From positions 215,553 to 279,552 of the forward strand of contig JAHCHE010000007.1 of the NCBI GenBank assembly GCA_026129905.1: a DNA stretch of 64,000 bases, written 5' to 3'. Shown here in pieces: positions 63,177-64,000 of the stretch (within the stretch, counting starts at the first letter, position 1; the number at the start of each line of letters is the position of its first letter). Source of the stretch: Bryobacteraceae bacterium (GTDB taxonomy: Bacteria > Acidobacteriota > Terriglobia > Bryobacterales > Bryobacteraceae). The position numbers and the translations under genes are program-made. The notes beneath the pieces were generated by a model. The model was not told the origin of the DNA, did not search any database, and was given only the letters and a program-made list of their open reading frames with translations.

Positions 63177-63716
63177 ATGGACACACAAGAGGAGAGGCTC
63201 CGTCGGGAAGAACGCATTCGCGATTACCTGTTCCGGAAACTGAGTCCGGAGGCCGCCGAATCCTTTGAAGTAGAATACCTTGCGTCGGGTGAACTCTTCG
63301 AGGAGATGGTGGCGTCCCGCCTGATTCTTCAGGTGCTGGGAAAACCGAAGGTGGAGAAGCGCCGGTTGGAGGATGTCACGATCCTGCATTTCACGGGCGC
63401 CGCGGCGCTGACGATCCAGTCGGACGAAATGGAACAGTTGAAGCAGACCTTGGAACAGATGGACCCGAAGTCCGACACAAAGGTGCTGATCGACCTGAGC
63501 CGCGTCAGCCGCATCGACAGCAGCGGACTGGCCTTGCTGATCACCTGGCACACTCACGCCGCGCGGAACCAGGGGATGGTGAAGCTGTTGAATCCAGGGG
63601 CGAAAATCCGCCAGATGATGCGGGTGACGCGCCTGGACTCGGTGCTCGAGGCCTACGACACGGAACGGGACGCTTTACGCAGTTTCGGCCTCGATCCGGA
63701 GACGGCGCGGAGCTGA
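63177..63716 (+). CDS. STAS-domain protein (anti-sigma factor antagonist type)
   Basis: The 179-residue protein has an N-terminal helical segment (EERIRDYLFRKLSPEAAESFEVEYLASGELFEEMV), similar in layout to the cytoplasmic part of zinc-finger anti-sigma factors but without Cys/His. A STAS domain follows with VLIDLSRVSRIDSSGLALLI, in which the serine of DSSG is the usual phosphorylation site. STAS antagonists bind an anti-sigma kinase and release the sigma factor. Position after a sigma factor gene supports a shared control circuit. No serine kinase (RsbW type) is adjacent. Confidence 0.85.
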   Translation: MDTQEERLRREERIRDYLFRKLSPEAAESFEVEYLASGELFEEMVASRLILQVLGKPKVEKRRLEDVTILHFTGAAALTIQSDEMEQLKQTLEQMDPKSDTKVLIDLSRVSRIDSSGLALLITWHTHAARNQGMVKLLNPGAKIRQMMRVTRLDSVLEAYDTERDALRSFGLDPETARS

Positions 63717-63778
63717 GAAGAAGCGGGAAGGTCGCCTCTTAGCAGAAGGCAACCTGCGGGCCGATCGGCGACCGGCCG

Positions 63779-63820
63779 GGCGGTTAGGAACCGCCGCGCA
63801 GGATGAGATCCTGCCCCACG
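63779..63820 (+). repeat. Two tandem hairpins, dispersed-repeat family (copy D)
   Basis: GGCGGTT/AACCGCC (63779-63795, loop AGG) is followed by GCAGGAT/ATCCTGC (63798-63814, loop GAG) and the tail CCCCACG. About 40 bases on is a TTAGTACT string like those beside copy A. It lies between the STAS gene and the IS701-like transposase start. Confidence 0.65.
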
Positions 63821-63907
63821 TTTGTGGCGGAACTGTCATGGTTATTTCCTAACGGAGCCTTAGTACTACTGTGTTATAACCGGAACATTCTGTGATAGAA
63901 TTGTTTT

Positions 63908-64000
63908 GTGGGTACACCGTCCGCGCCAGGCCCACAGGAGAAGCGCTTTGCGGCATACACGGATGGCCTGGCAAAAGCCGCAGGGCACGCCGATCGGCAT
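63908..64000 (+). mobile_element. IS701-like transposase, 5' end
   Basis: The frame from GTG 63908 is open to the window end and reads GTPSAPGPQEKRFAAYTDG then LAKAAGHADRH. The RFxxYxxxLAxxxGHADR pattern opens IS701-family DDE transposases (SRSO17-like). Only 31 residues are inside the window, so completeness cannot be judged. A -10-like GATAGAAT lies just upstream. The left end of the element should lie in 63840-63907; its terminal repeat was not identified. Confidence 0.7.

Overview
The window looks like chromosomal DNA of a GC-rich acidobacterium of the Bryobacterales/Solibacter type. This is inferred from content: Tat-exported DUF1501 and Gfo/Idh/MocA proteins beside a cytochrome-containing PSD1 (DUF1549/DUF1553) protein, an Oar-like TonB-dependent receptor with an N-terminal carboxypeptidase-like domain, and a small bacterial microcompartment (BMC) locus. 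No rRNA, tRNA or CRISPR array was found.

Layout. 1-6.8 kb: the end of an SMP-30-like gene, an aminotransferase/MttB-type methyltransferase pair, a transposase scrap, a secreted peptidase-like gene broken by an in-frame stop, and a VapBC toxin-antitoxin module with a visible operator. 6.8-14.9 kb: a Gfo/Idh - PSD1 - DUF1501 operon, a DinB pair and an EF-hand-like protein. 15.1-19.6 kb: BMC shell protein, BMC-type aldehyde dehydrogenase, a small acidic protein and recJ. 19.6-28.2 kb: imuB and a two-module NRPS (C-A-PCP, then C-A-PCP-TE). 28.3-34.3 kb: vsr, a second Gfo/Idh gene and a valS-nadC-birA operon. 34.8-49.1 kb: an exopolysaccharide locus (WbaP-like initiator, WecG-like and GT4 glycosyltransferases, Wzy/WaaL-like, Wzx, FkbM, Wzc, Wza and a small ribbon-helix-helix protein), with decayed toxin-antitoxin genes at one edge. 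49.2-53.1 kb: a divergent operon of an acyl/aryl-activating enzyme, an aldehyde dehydrogenase-type reductase and a glycosyltransferase. 53.2-63.7 kb: an ECF sigma/anti-sigma-like pair with a secreted protein, a binding-protein/histidine kinase/response regulator operon, a large TonB-dependent receptor, and a sigma factor/STAS pair. The window ends inside an IS701-like transposase.

Most genes sit in tight co-directional operons with ATGA- or GTGA-type overlaps, and these were used to choose several starts. Non-coding structure is the most unusual part. A dispersed hairpin family (GCA-NNNN-3-nt loop-NNNN-TGC with a CCCCAC-like tail) occurs between genes with compensating stem changes. Two intergenic regions flanking the WbaP-like gene share the same set of motifs, including tandem 10-mers. 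A perfect 18-bp palindrome lies between the exopolysaccharide operon and the divergent acyl-reductase operon, next to the ribbon-helix-helix gene. The glycosyltransferase core (about 38-45.5 kb) is visibly less GC-rich than its flanks, as expected for an exchangeable polysaccharide cassette.
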